In this document: positions 1 through 6,763 of the stretch, piece by piece
Layout: every line of letters starts with the position of its first letter
Position numbering within the stretch: the stretch's first letter is position 1
Virus record (IMG/VR): IMGVR_UViG_3300009085_000014
Coordinates: 1 to 39,328 of that record
Strand: one strand, 5' to 3'
Source of the DNA: a virus
DNA length: 39,328 nt
Translations under genes and position numbers: made by a program
Notes under the pieces: model-generated
Seen by the model: only the letters and a program-made list of their open reading frames with translations
Databases searched by the model: none
Told to the model about the DNA's origin: nothing

Positions 1-123
1 CCGTCCGGTCTGCTCATGCCTCACTTCATCGAGGCTCAGGAATCCCGGAAGTCGGACCCGCAACGTCAGCGTGAGTCGCGTGAGAAAAAACGTGCCATGT
101 CACGATTCGTGACGCATGAGTCA
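1..123. repeat. Terminal direct repeat, left copy
   Basis: Bases 1-123 are identical to 39206-39328. An exact overlap at both ends of a complete phage gene set means the sequence closes into a circle of 39205 bp; the open reading frame crossing the join stays in frame. It is either assembly overlap of a circular or permuted genome, or a short physical terminal redundancy; the sequence alone cannot say which. Confidence 0.95.
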
Positions 124-1008
124 CGCGACGTGACGCTTGAGTCACAGCCCGTAACGTTTGAGTCACACTCGGTCACAACCTGTCACAACCTGTCACAACC
201 TGTCACTCTTACCTCTGCTGATCCTTTGCCTTGCTCTGCTTTGCCTTGCTCTGCCTCCTCTGCCTCCCCTACCCCTCCGGAGCCAGACCGCTCCGCGGCG
301 GCGGCGGAATCAGTCGAGAGTCAAGGTCAGCCACAGCAAGCCTCGCCTAAGCCGCCTGCGCGCCACACTGAGGTGCCGATCCCACCAAAGGGCGGCCAGG
401 TGCCAGTTGGTACCCAAAGACGCGCCACAGAGGCGCTGAGGCTGGTCTGCGTCGATGAGCATGAGCGGGCCGACCCGCCTAGGAGTGAAGCGCTCCGCGC
501 TGCGCCCGCGCCCGCAAATATCCAAGTGTCGCAACCAGCGACCAGGCGCGACCGAGTTCGCACCGAGTGGTCAGACCTGTCGATCCGTGAGCTGGCCATC
601 AGGTGCCGAGAGAGTCCGTACGACGCCGCGATGGCAGGACCAGAGACTCGCCCCGAGGTGCTGCAGGTGCAGCGAGCTTGGTGCGAGGCGGTGGGGCTGC
701 CAGTCCGTGCACTCGGTAGCCTAAGCGACAAGAACCACGCCCTGAACTCGATCCTCAGGGCGCTTGAGACGTACTCGCTCGAGGATGTGCTCAGAGCATG
801 CGCGCAGGCGAAAAATGATGACTGGGCACAGGGGAGAGTGCCGAACAGGGACGGGAGCTTAGGCAAGAAGTGTCGACTCGAGTGGATGAGCGTGACGGTG
901 ATTAGCCGCCTCCTAGACGCAGCGGATGCGAACAAGCCGGAGGCTAGGTCACCGCGAGTGCAGAAGGCCATAGACGCCGTAGAGGCGGTTCTAGCGGGGA
1001 GAAAATGA
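1..1008 (+). CDS. Replication initiator/organiser protein, 3' part (gene starts at 38963)
   Basis: Joined across the genome ends, this gene runs 38963-39205 plus 1-1008 and encodes 416 aa. The first ~90 residues (encoded at the right end) look like the winged-helix DNA-binding domain of phage replisome organisers. A charged stretch (ESREKKRA) and a low-complexity segment (about residues 115-152, VTHES, VTLES, VTFES) follow, then a Pro/Ser/Ala-rich linker and a helical C-terminal domain. DNA coding for the low-complexity segment is a set of phased GTCAC boxes, as in lambda O and similar initiators that carry their origin inside the gene. It probably binds those boxes and recruits the host helicase. 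No polymerase or helicase is encoded, so host replication enzymes must be used. An internal ATG at 16 is only the first Met after the window edge, not the real start. The stop overlaps the next start (ATGA at 1005). Confidence 0.72.
   Translation, partial: PSGLLMPHFIEAQESRKSDPQRQRESREKKRAMSRFVTHESRDVTLESQPVTFESHSVTTCHNLSQPVTLTSADPLPCSALPCSASSASPTPPEPDRSAAAAESVESQGQPQQASPKPPARHTEVPIPPKGGQVPVGTQRRATEALRLVCVDEHERADPPRSEALRAAPAPANIQVSQPATRRDRVRTEWSDLSIRELAIRCRESPYDAAMAGPETRPEVLQVQRAWCEAVGLPVRALGSLSDKNHALNSILRALETYSLEDVLRACAQAKNDDWAQGRVPNRDGSLGKKCRLEWMSVTVISRLLDAADANKPEARSPRVQKAIDAVEAVLAGRK
99..211. other. Candidate replication origin: phased GTCAC/GTGAC boxes
   Basis: GTCAC or its inverse GTGAC (one variant GTAAC) begins at 99, 109, 120, 130, 141, 151, 162, 172, 182, 192 and 202, one box every 10-11 bp, so all lie on the same DNA face. 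The first three units are 21 bp long; the last are three perfect 10-bp copies of GTCACAACCT. A pyrimidine-rich tract with repeated TTGCCTTGCTCTGC follows (about 207-280) and might be the unwinding side. The position inside the initiator gene matches lambda-type origins. This is inference from pattern; no replication data. Confidence 0.6.
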
Positions 1009-1610
1009 TAGAGAAACCAACGAGCGGAAACTGGTTTGAGTGGGTCAATCGGCGCTACCCATTCGACGATGCGTGGGAGCGTCACCTACTCACGCGGACA
1101 GAGCGCCCGCAGCCTTGCTCCGAAGAGCAGCTCGACGACCTGCGAGGGATCGTAGACCGCAGCCTGGCAGCCATGTTCGCTGAACTGTGGTTTCACTCAG
1201 TCGAGAAGGTATCGGATGTTGAACGGGCGCAGCGGCTCGACAGAGAGAAGGAACGAGAGAAAGAGCGGTGCCGGATGATCCGCACAGCAAAACTCGCACT
1301 CGAGAACAAGCTGGGAGACACGCGAGAGGAACGAGACTCGGCGCAAGCAACCGCGCAGCACATGCTCGGAAACGGACTGCTTGAGCAGCTCGGGTACAAT
1401 GAGCTCCGCGATTGGGAGCGCATGCATCGTTACGCTAGAGCAGTGGCGCGGGGCGATAACCCGCCGAGGCCGACGCTCTGGAGCGAGCGAAAGCGGGAAT
1501 CTCAACAGCGACGGGAACTCGAAGATATCGACGGAGCCATCGGGGCAACCCAAGCAGGGAAGCCACGTACTCAGTTCGAGCAGCAAGAGCTTGGACAATT
1601 CAGAAGGTGA
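1005..1610 (+). CDS. Unknown charged helical protein (201 aa)
   Basis: I do not recognise this protein. It is very rich in Glu, Arg and Lys, with a long predicted helical/coiled-coil stretch around residues 65-110 (repeats of RxxREKEREKERC type) and a second charged region near the C terminus. It overlaps the initiator stop by ATGA, so it is translationally coupled to it. The position directly after the initiator suggests a replication accessory role such as a helicase loader, but no P-loop or AAA+ motif is visible, so that is only a guess from context. Confidence 0.6.
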   Translation: MIEKPTSGNWFEWVNRRYPFDDAWERHLLTRTERPQPCSEEQLDDLRGIVDRSLAAMFAELWFHSVEKVSDVERAQRLDREKEREKERCRMIRTAKLALENKLGDTREERDSAQATAQHMLGNGLLEQLGYNELRDWERMHRYARAVARGDNPPRPTLWSERKRESQQRRELEDIDGAIGATQAGKPRTQFEQQELGQFRR

Positions 1611-1626
1611 GAAAGGATGCTGTAGG

Positions 1627-1959
1627 ATGAAACGTGCGAAGGCAAACAAGCACTGGAACGAGGATAGAAGATATTTCAGGGCGAGCCTCGTTGTCTCTTG
1701 CGGGAGCGTCGACAGAATTCACGGAATAGTATGCGACGAATGCGTTGAATTGTGCGCTGAAGAGGGAATTAGAATTCCTCGGAGCATGCGCGAGCTAGCC
1801 TCAGTGGTCACTGAGGGGAGACGCAGGAACATCGCTGCTAATCGAGGACTCGGCTACACGCCGCTGAGCGAAGCGTTCGACAGGGCGCATGTGCGCCAAC
1901 GATCGAGGCGCTTGGCTGAAGTTCGGCTCGGGGTGTTCACGGAGAATAGGAGCGAGTGA
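1627..1959 (+). CDS. Small protein with ClpX-like half zinc finger (110 aa)
   Basis: The start at 1627 follows a GAAAGGA ribosome site at 1612-1618; the open frame extends further upstream but inside the previous gene. The segment VVSCGSVDRIHGIVCDECVEL (in part) carries one Cys followed by CxxC within CDECVELC, closely resembling the second half of the ClpX N-terminal zinc-binding domain. The usual first CxxC pair is missing, so metal binding is uncertain. The rest is helical and basic. Base composition is more AT-rich than in the structural genes, suggesting a recently acquired gene. Function unknown; adaptor or decoy for the host ClpX is conceivable but unsupported. Confidence 0.55.
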   Translation: MKRAKANKHWNEDRRYFRASLVVSCGSVDRIHGIVCDECVELCAEEGIRIPRSMRELASVVTEGRRRNIAANRGLGYTPLSEAFDRAHVRQRSRRLAEVRLGVFTENRSE

Positions 1960-2265
1960 ATGTCGAAGATGGTGGTGACCGGATATTCTGTGGTGTCGAA
2001 GCAATATCACCAGAGAGAAGAGACGACGTCTCTTCGCGTCGTTGGGCGATTCAAATGCCAAAGATGTGAACGAAACGCTGACAAGGAGTGTTCGCTTCGC
2101 ATTAGCAACGACGAAGTCCTTGCTGGACAGTCGAGCAGAGTCGAATTTCTGATAGAAAGAATCCAAGAGCTTGCGCCGTCATGTTCTTGCGATATGATGC
2201 GTTGCCGCATCGGAACGGCGTACATGCGTAGGCATCGGTTGGCGCTGAAAGGGGAACGGATATGA
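1960..2265 (+). CDS. Small Cys-rich protein (101 aa)
   Basis: The ATG directly follows the previous stop (TGA then ATG), typical of a coupled operon. Residues show CQRCERNADKEC in the middle and CSCDMMRC near the C terminus, two Cys clusters compatible with a small zinc site. The C-terminal tail is strongly basic. No family recognised. DNA near its 3' end (2187-2226) resembles the operator-promoter motif of the minus-strand early genes; see findings. Confidence 0.55.
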   Translation: MSKMVVTGYSVVSKQYHQREETTSLRVVGRFKCQRCERNADKECSLRISNDEVLAGQSSRVEFLIERIQELAPSCSCDMMRCRIGTAYMRRHRLALKGERI

Positions 2266-2540
2266 AGCTAACTCAATTTGAGGATGGCCAGCTTACTGTA
2301 CTGAACCGGATATATTTTGAGCTACTGATCACTCTTCTCATGAAGGAGAAAGTTGCGGCCATTTCGGGGAAATCGTGGGCCGAGGTCTGGATAGCTCAGC
2401 ATAAGGATCGGAGCGACGATGAGATCCATGTGGATGTCGACTTGCGAGTCTTTCACCGTACTTACCTACGCATCGTGTTGAGTTCGATCAGTGAATTGCA
2501 GCGACTGAAGTTGCTGCGCGCAAGATTGGAGTTGAGGTGA
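2262..2540 (+). CDS. Unknown small protein (92 aa)
   Basis: ATGA overlap with the previous gene supports the start. The protein is mixed helical, with a hydrophobic segment (FELLITLLM) too short and charged at its edges to be a secure membrane span, an acidic middle and a Leu/Arg-rich C terminus. It looks like a small cytoplasmic protein. No family recognised and neighbours give no specific clue. Confidence 0.5.
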   Translation: MKLTQFEDGQLTVLNRIYFELLITLLMKEKVAAISGKSWAEVWIAQHKDRSDDEIHVDVDLRVFHRTYLRIVLSSISELQRLKLLRARLELR

Positions 2541-2592
2541 TACCGACGCGGCGTGGCTCGCGTGGGCTCAGACGCCTAGTAGAGAGGATGAA

Positions 2593-3084
2593 ATGGGATC
2601 TGGAGAAAACACAGTGACAGAGTGTCCAGCACTGGCTGCGCTCAAGGAGCTCCTCGATGCTAGCGTCTGGACGAGTGATGGCGTAAATGCGAGGGACAGG
2701 GCGCGTCAGGTTATCGCGTCAGGGTGCCAGTCATCTGCGTCATCCTGCCAAACGCTCGACACACTAGAGACTGCACTCAGTGACCTTGTAGAGGAGGTTG
2801 TTGGGGCTTTCTCGTGCGAACCTGGAAGCGCTGTCGCGTCAGCTCTAAGGCGAGCGGAGAAAGCGCTTCGGAGGCTCGGTTTGCACTACGAGAACGGAAA
2901 TGCGCTGTGCCCGAGCAAGGCAACACTGTCCGTGGTTGAGCAGGCGGCGACCAACGTCGTTTGCGCCCACGAGAGAGTGGTGCAGATTTCACATAGAACC
3001 GTGGCTGGCATCGAAGCGAGTGTAACCTGTGACAAGGCAATTGAAGCGCTTCGCCACGCGCTGAAAAAGCGAGGTGCACTGTGA
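2593..3084 (+). CDS. Unknown helical protein (163 aa)
   Basis: An AGAGAGG ribosome site sits at 2581-2587 before the ATG. The preceding 52 bp are the only real gap in this part of the operon. The protein is Ala/Leu/Glu-rich and looks all-helical, with a basic C terminus (LKKRGAL). It has several Cys residues but no CxxC pairs. Its end overlaps the next gene through a GTGA junction that is part of a duplicated 22-bp module (see findings). No family recognised. Confidence 0.5.
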   Translation: MGSGENTVTECPALAALKELLDASVWTSDGVNARDRARQVIASGCQSSASSCQTLDTLETALSDLVEEVVGAFSCEPGSAVASALRRAEKALRRLGLHYENGNALCPSKATLSVVEQAATNVVCAHERVVQISHRTVAGIEASVTCDKAIEALRHALKKRGAL

Positions 3085-3467
3085 AACGCGAGCAACCGAC
3101 GGAGCTGGTGACGCTCCCTTCCGTAGTCGTGAAAACGCGCAAGACGTACACGGTTTCGTGGTGGTTCAACGCGTACCACTACTGCGGAGACACGCACATG
3201 GACGAGCCGCATAAGACCTGTCACACGAAGACATTTCTGACGAAACGCGGCGCGTATCGACACATGGCCACGGGGTACGTAATCGGTCGTCGCGAGGCGC
3301 TCGGATGCACGCGAAACCAATGCAACCGCACAGATATCGTAGGATCCGACGGAGACGGTCCAATCGAAGAACAGTGCAAGTACTGCAACACGGAATCGTT
3401 CGCGCGCATCGTAGGCAGACTCGCGCGATGGCTCATGTGGCGCGACAGGAAGCGAGGTGTACTGTGA
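3081..3467 (+). CDS. Unknown Cys/His-containing protein (128 aa)
   Basis: The GTG start overlaps the upstream TGA (GTGA at 3081). The sequence has YHYCGDTHMDEPHKTCHTK early and CTRNQCNRT plus CKYCNTES later, so a zinc-bound fold is plausible. It contains Trp-rich stretches (SWWFNAYHYC and WLMWRDRKRG). I do not recognise the family. It is flanked on both sides by nearly identical translational junctions. Confidence 0.5.
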   Translation: MKREQPTELVTLPSVVVKTRKTYTVSWWFNAYHYCGDTHMDEPHKTCHTKTFLTKRGAYRHMATGYVIGRREALGCTRNQCNRTDIVGSDGDGPIEEQCKYCNTESFARIVGRLARWLMWRDRKRGVL

Positions 3468-3640
3468 AGCGTTGCGGGATTGGCGTGCACTCGAGGCTCG
3501 GCGCGGCTTGGGACGTGTCCAATTGGCAAGTGTACTTCAGGCACGCGATTGGCATCGTGACCAAGGGCACACCTTGGGGGATCGAAGGTCCGGACAGAAG
3601 GCGTTGGGCGACGAGCAGAAGGAAAGGGACGAAACGATGA
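3464..3640 (+). CDS. Small basic protein, GTG start (58 aa)
   Basis: A GTGA junction at 3464-3467 mirrors the one at 3081, and the end overlaps the next gene through ATGA at 3637, so this short frame is bracketed by couplings on both sides. The product is 58 aa, Trp- and Arg-rich, ending in a cluster of basic residues (RRRWATSRRKGTKR). It may bind nucleic acid. The longer frame beginning at 3305 is inside the previous gene and is not needed. Confidence 0.5.
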   Translation: MKRCGIGVHSRLGAAWDVSNWQVYFRHAIGIVTKGTPWGIEGPDRRRWATSRRKGTKR

Positions 3641-4647
3641 ACAAGGAAGAATTTGTTGAGCGATGCAGGGTTCAATTCGCTGGAAGGTGTTCGGATTGCA
3701 TGCTTACTGTTGGCTCCGCCATCGCTTCTGTAAAGGATGTGCTTGGGGCGATTCCTGAGACGGCTGTCATTGACATCTTGCTGCATCCAGACAAGGGGGG
3801 TTCTCTTGAAAAGCAAGACACCAAAGCAGACCTGATCGGCGAGCGCCTTGAGATTGCTTTTCTCGATGTTGTCTTTCCGTTGTGGAAAGCGAAAAACCGT
3901 GAGTCCTGGAATAGCTGGCCATTGTTAGCGTTACAGACGGATGAGTTCGTGCCGGTTCTTAGGAACGGGGTCCCGCAGGTGGATTACCATGAGAACGGGA
4001 AGCGCGTTGGAACGGTCGGACCTGGTGGCGCATGTCAACTAATTGATGGGTATCACGGAAGCTACAGCGCGCTCAGCGCGCTGAGCGAAAAGATTCGCGC
4101 TCTGATCGCTCAGGACATGAAGCTCGAGGCGTCGTGCCAACCGCTGGTTGTGTGCCTATCTGAGCGCTTTGGCTTCGTTGACAAGAACGGAATACTGTTC
4201 GTTCTAGCAGACGTTCACAGATACGGAACCGTAATCGTCGCTCCGGACGGATCCGTTGTTGGGGTCATCCGAAAGAACGTCGCAGAAAACGGAGCGTCCA
4301 GCTTCATCGTTTACAACACTGCGGCAATGCACACCGCTTGTGTCGACCCTGGAAGCCTAAGGCGTCAGGCGGCCCTATTCGCCAAATGGGCAGCGTTTGG
4401 AGCTGGAGAGTCAGTGCTGCCAAAGTTCAAAGAAGAACGACTGGTGGACATTCCAGGGTTCCCCGGGTGGCTTCTATGCGTCGACGCGATTCGTAACCAG
4501 TTCTGCATTATGCACAACGGAAGGGTTGTTGGAGAGTTTTCGCCGCGGTTCAAACTTGACTCCGTGCTTCGCGAAATACCACCTGAGGGGCTGCTCAAAG
4601 CGGCGGTGGAAACAGTCAAATGGCGCTACTTCGGAGCGATCGAATGA
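3637..4647 (+). CDS. Unknown 336-aa protein with HPDKGG motif
   Basis: The start is set by ATGA overlap with the upstream gene; the open frame extends back to 3457 only because it shares sequence with that gene. Residues 50-55 read HPDKGG, the signature of J-domain loops (as in T antigens and DnaJ), preceded by a helix-like segment, but helix II lacks the usual basic residues, so a J-domain is doubtful. The middle and C terminus hold three Asn-Gly turn repeats (LRNGVPQVDYHENGKRVG, KNGILFV, HNGRVVGEF) that suggest a beta-repeat fold. Function unknown. Confidence 0.55.
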   Translation: MNKEEFVERCRVQFAGRCSDCMLTVGSAIASVKDVLGAIPETAVIDILLHPDKGGSLEKQDTKADLIGERLEIAFLDVVFPLWKAKNRESWNSWPLLALQTDEFVPVLRNGVPQVDYHENGKRVGTVGPGGACQLIDGYHGSYSALSALSEKIRALIAQDMKLEASCQPLVVCLSERFGFVDKNGILFVLADVHRYGTVIVAPDGSVVGVIRKNVAENGASSFIVYNTAAMHTACVDPGSLRRQAALFAKWAAFGAGESVLPKFKEERLVDIPGFPGWLLCVDAIRNQFCIMHNGRVVGEFSPRFKLDSVLREIPPEGLLKAAVETVKWRYFGAIE

Positions 4648-4913
4648 GCACTGAATATCCTATTCGTGCGAACCGGCTCACGGCCATAGGCCTGTCGATT
4701 CTTTCGCTCTGCTCTGTCGGGTGCGAAAACTGGAATTCGTGTAGAGACGCGGTATTCATGTTGAGTGATGGGGCCGTGTTTTCATGCTCGCGCAGCGACC
4801 AGCAGTTGGTTGTTCTTGGGAATCTTGCGCATTGCTATTGCCCTGCGCGCGGCGCGAATACTGGAGATCCATCGCCAGGTTCCTTCGATAGAGAAGCGGC
4901 AGGCGAAAAATGA
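4644..4913 (+). CDS. Small putative exported/lipoprotein (89 aa)
   Basis: ATGA overlap with the upstream gene. The N terminus has Arg/Asn, then a hydrophobic stretch (LTAIGLSILSLCSVGC) ending in a Cys near residue 26, reminiscent of a lipoprotein signal, although the -3 residue (Ser) is not the usual Leu. Further Cys residues follow (CRDAVF, CSRS, CYCP), which could form disulfides outside the cytoplasm. It could be a superinfection-exclusion or envelope protein; this is inference from the signal-like start only. Confidence 0.45.
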   Translation: MSTEYPIRANRLTAIGLSILSLCSVGCENWNSCRDAVFMLSDGAVFSCSRSDQQLVVLGNLAHCYCPARGANTGDPSPGSFDREAAGEK

Positions 4914-5224
4914 GAACCGCAGGAATAGCGTCTGTGCTTGCGTCAGTTCGACCCTTCGTTGAGCGCGGCTCGAGCGCGCCCTTTTGCGACGAACTGAACG
5001 AGTGGATCGCTCGTGACTACCCAGAAGTTGTCCGCGCATTCCGAGGGTCCACGCATGAGGTTGAGGCGCAGCCTTCAGCTGAACGCGGGCAGTTTCAAAG
5101 AAGCGAGGCTGCATTGGCTTTCATGAACTCGATTCTGACTGGCACTGGTTACGTGGCGGTTAGAAACTGCGCTGTTCGTGAGACTTCGCCAGCCACCACG
5201 TCTACAGGTGAAAACGAAACATGA
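4910..5224 (+). CDS. Unknown small protein (104 aa)
   Basis: ATGA overlaps at both ends (4910 and 5221) support both limits. The sequence has a helical N-terminal half and a Ser/Thr-rich, probably disordered C terminus. No family, signal peptide or metal-binding pattern recognised. Confidence 0.5.
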   Translation: MRTAGIASVLASVRPFVERGSSAPFCDELNEWIARDYPEVVRAFRGSTHEVEAQPSAERGQFQRSEAALAFMNSILTGTGYVAVRNCAVRETSPATTSTGENET

Positions 5225-5757
5225 GGAAACAAGGGCGCACAGCAGAGATTGGGGAGGAGAGCCAGACCAGTCAGCTATGCGCTATTCCCGCGCGCGCGAA
5301 GGGCTCGAATGGTGTCCGTGCTGAGCGTGTCGAGTACGTCGCCGGGTTGATGGCGACAGGTGAATTCAGGCGCGGGAAGACAGCCAAGGAACTCGTGAAG
5401 ATGTGGGGATTATCCCTGCAGAGCGTGCACGAGATATGCTCCGAGGCTAGTCGCGCGGTTCAGTGCTCCGTCAACGTTTCCGACGTCCTGAGAACATTCA
5501 GCGAGTCGCTCGACGAGCTTCTCTCGCTCGGCCACGAGTGCCGAGCAACGGGCAAGCCGCGCGAGGCCATCGTGGCGTTCGCGAAAGTAGCCGAACTCTG
5601 TATGCAAGTTACTCGCAATCGCGACGGGCTTCCGAGTGGAGACGACAGTCGACTGGACACGGTACAGAAGCTCATTGCCGCTGGCTGGACCCCACCCGCG
5701 CCGGAGGGTTTGCCGGCACCAACTCTTGATGATCCGGAGATGAATGATGACGACTGA
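5221..5757 (+). CDS. HTH protein, candidate terminase small subunit (178 aa)
   Basis: The start is fixed by ATGA overlap. Residues about 51-78 (GKTAKELVKMWGLSLQSVHE region) form a convincing helix-turn-helix, followed by a helical region about 85-145 and a Pro-rich acidic tail. Length and order (N-terminal HTH, central oligomerisation helices, flexible C-terminal tail) match small terminases, which bind the packaging site. It would be separated from terL by four genes and the inverted strand, which is unusual. It could instead be a regulator with no role in packaging. Confidence 0.45.
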   Translation: MRKQGRTAEIGEESQTSQLCAIPARAKGSNGVRAERVEYVAGLMATGEFRRGKTAKELVKMWGLSLQSVHEICSEASRAVQCSVNVSDVLRTFSESLDELLSLGHECRATGKPREAIVAFAKVAELCMQVTRNRDGLPSGDDSRLDTVQKLIAAGWTPPAPEGLPAPTLDDPEMNDDD

Positions 5758-6070
5758 GAAAATTGTATGCGCGACAACAGTCCGCCTGGCGACAAACGTG
5801 GTGGTTGACGCTTCGGGACAGTTCGGAAACGTCTGGGACGCGAAGCGAGTGCAAGACCTGGTAGTGTTCCCTGACTCGCGCAACGCACGCTGTCGCATCG
5901 GCGGGCGAGTTCGCGTTGCCGTGTACGTGAGCTACGACCCGAACGAGGAATCGCAGGAAGCGTGGGAACGCTCAACGGACTACCCCTGCCCGGTGTGCGG
6001 GCAACAGTTCGCTTCGAGTCAAGGGCGAGCAAACCACATGCTCCAAAAGCACGGAAGGAAAGGAATGTGA
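5744..6070 (+). CDS. C2H2 zinc-finger protein (108 aa)
   Basis: The start is ATG at 5744 (or 5747) behind GGAG, overlapping the previous gene by 14 bp. The C terminus has a classic C2H2 finger: C82 and C85, then H98 and H103, spacing C-x2-C-x12-H-x4-H, within PCPVCGQQFASSQGRANH. The N-terminal 75 residues look like a small beta domain. Such fingers occur in many phage early proteins and usually bind DNA. The stop and next start share a base (TGATG). Confidence 0.6.
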   Translation: MMTTEKIVCATTVRLATNVVVDASGQFGNVWDAKRVQDLVVFPDSRNARCRIGGRVRVAVYVSYDPNEESQEAWERSTDYPCPVCGQQFASSQGRANHMLQKHGRKGM

Positions 6071-6237
6071 TGTCAACGCAAGGATACGCAATCGAGTGCG
6101 CTATCGAAGATATAAGTGCAGCGCTGCACTCCTTGGACGGGGTTGTTCCTTCCAGGGAGACGGCTATCGCGAGAACGAAACTCGAGGAAGCTCGAATGTG
6201 GCTCCGCGAGAAACTCAGCAAGGAGCTTGAAGCGTAA
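6070..6237 (+). CDS. Acb2/Tad1-like helical-hairpin protein, putative cyclic-nucleotide sponge (55 aa)
   Basis: TGATG overlap sets the start. The 55-aa product ends with VPSRETAIARTKLEEARMW (residues 26-44), which resembles the core of the Acb2/Tad1 hairpin domain (pattern S-R-E, then A-x-T-K-L-E-E-A-x-x-W). Known members bind cyclic oligonucleotides or cyclic ADP-ribose made by CBASS or Thoeris and so block these defences. The protein is shorter than characterised Acb2 and I recognise it by eye only, so function is inferred. It lies next to the phosphoribosyltransferase, with taATG coupling. Confidence 0.5.
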   Translation: MSTQGYAIECAIEDISAALHSLDGVVPSRETAIARTKLEEARMWLREKLSKELEA

Positions 6238-6761
6238 TGCTGCGAGTGACGGAACAGATCATTGCTGACGCTGTGACAGTAGATGATACGGTGCGACTCA
6301 CGAATGGGATGCTCGCGAAGCGAGTCAACGCGGCGCGGCTGTTCGACCGTGGCAACGAGGCGGCGGTCGAGCACGCGCAGAAGATGGCGAGATACTTCCT
6401 CGAGCATGTCGCAAGATTCGACTCGGCTGCATGCGGGTTCTTCGTGATGAGCGGCGGGGCCAAGTTGCAGCCGCTTTTCACGGACGTATTCCGAGGCGTC
6501 ACGAAAGTTCACTCCGGGGATATCGGGATTGATCTGCCGAACATCCTTGGAGACGAAACTCGCGCGTTCCTGATCGAAGACGTGCTGAATACTGGCGGTT
6601 CAGTGATGCGAGCCTTGGACACGCTGCTCAAGCACGGGATCGGGGTAGAATTCGTATTCGCGCTTATCGACAGGAAGATTGGCGCGGTCGAGAGATTGCG
6701 GAAACGTGGAATCAATGTGGTGTGCGTGGCGGATGTGCCGGCGTACGCGGAAAGAAGGTAG
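6237..6761 (+). CDS. Orotate-type phosphoribosyltransferase domain protein (174 aa)
   Basis: The start is taATG at 6237. Residues 111-123, FLIEDVLNTGGSV, are the PRPP-binding motif (hydrophobic, E/D-D, then TGGS) of type I phosphoribosyltransferases, and ALIDRKIGAVERL with the following beta strand matches the orotate phosphoribosyltransferase C-terminal half. The protein is a little shorter than cellular PyrE (about 200 aa). It probably transfers a ribosyl-phosphate to or from a base. In a phage this could be pyrimidine salvage or nucleotide-signal countermeasure; the neighbouring sponge-like gene makes the second worth considering. Confidence 0.65.
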   Translation: MLRVTEQIIADAVTVDDTVRLTNGMLAKRVNAARLFDRGNEAAVEHAQKMARYFLEHVARFDSAACGFFVMSGGAKLQPLFTDVFRGVTKVHSGDIGIDLPNILGDETRAFLIEDVLNTGGSVMRALDTLLKHGIGVEFVFALIDRKIGAVERLRKRGINVVCVADVPAYAERR

Positions 6762-6763
6762 AC

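Noticed and set aside
172-211. Short direct repeats as a possible CRISPR
   Set aside because: Three 10-bp units without spacers; they belong to the phased boxes inside the initiator gene.
327-1085. Minus-strand open frame (252 aa)
   Set aside because: It is antisense to the initiator gene with no ribosome site or recognisable domain.
5460-6512. Long minus-strand open frame (350 aa)
   Set aside because: It lies antisense to four coupled plus-strand genes with clear motifs (C2H2 finger, phosphoribosyltransferase) and has an Arg/Ser-rich composition typical of shadow frames.
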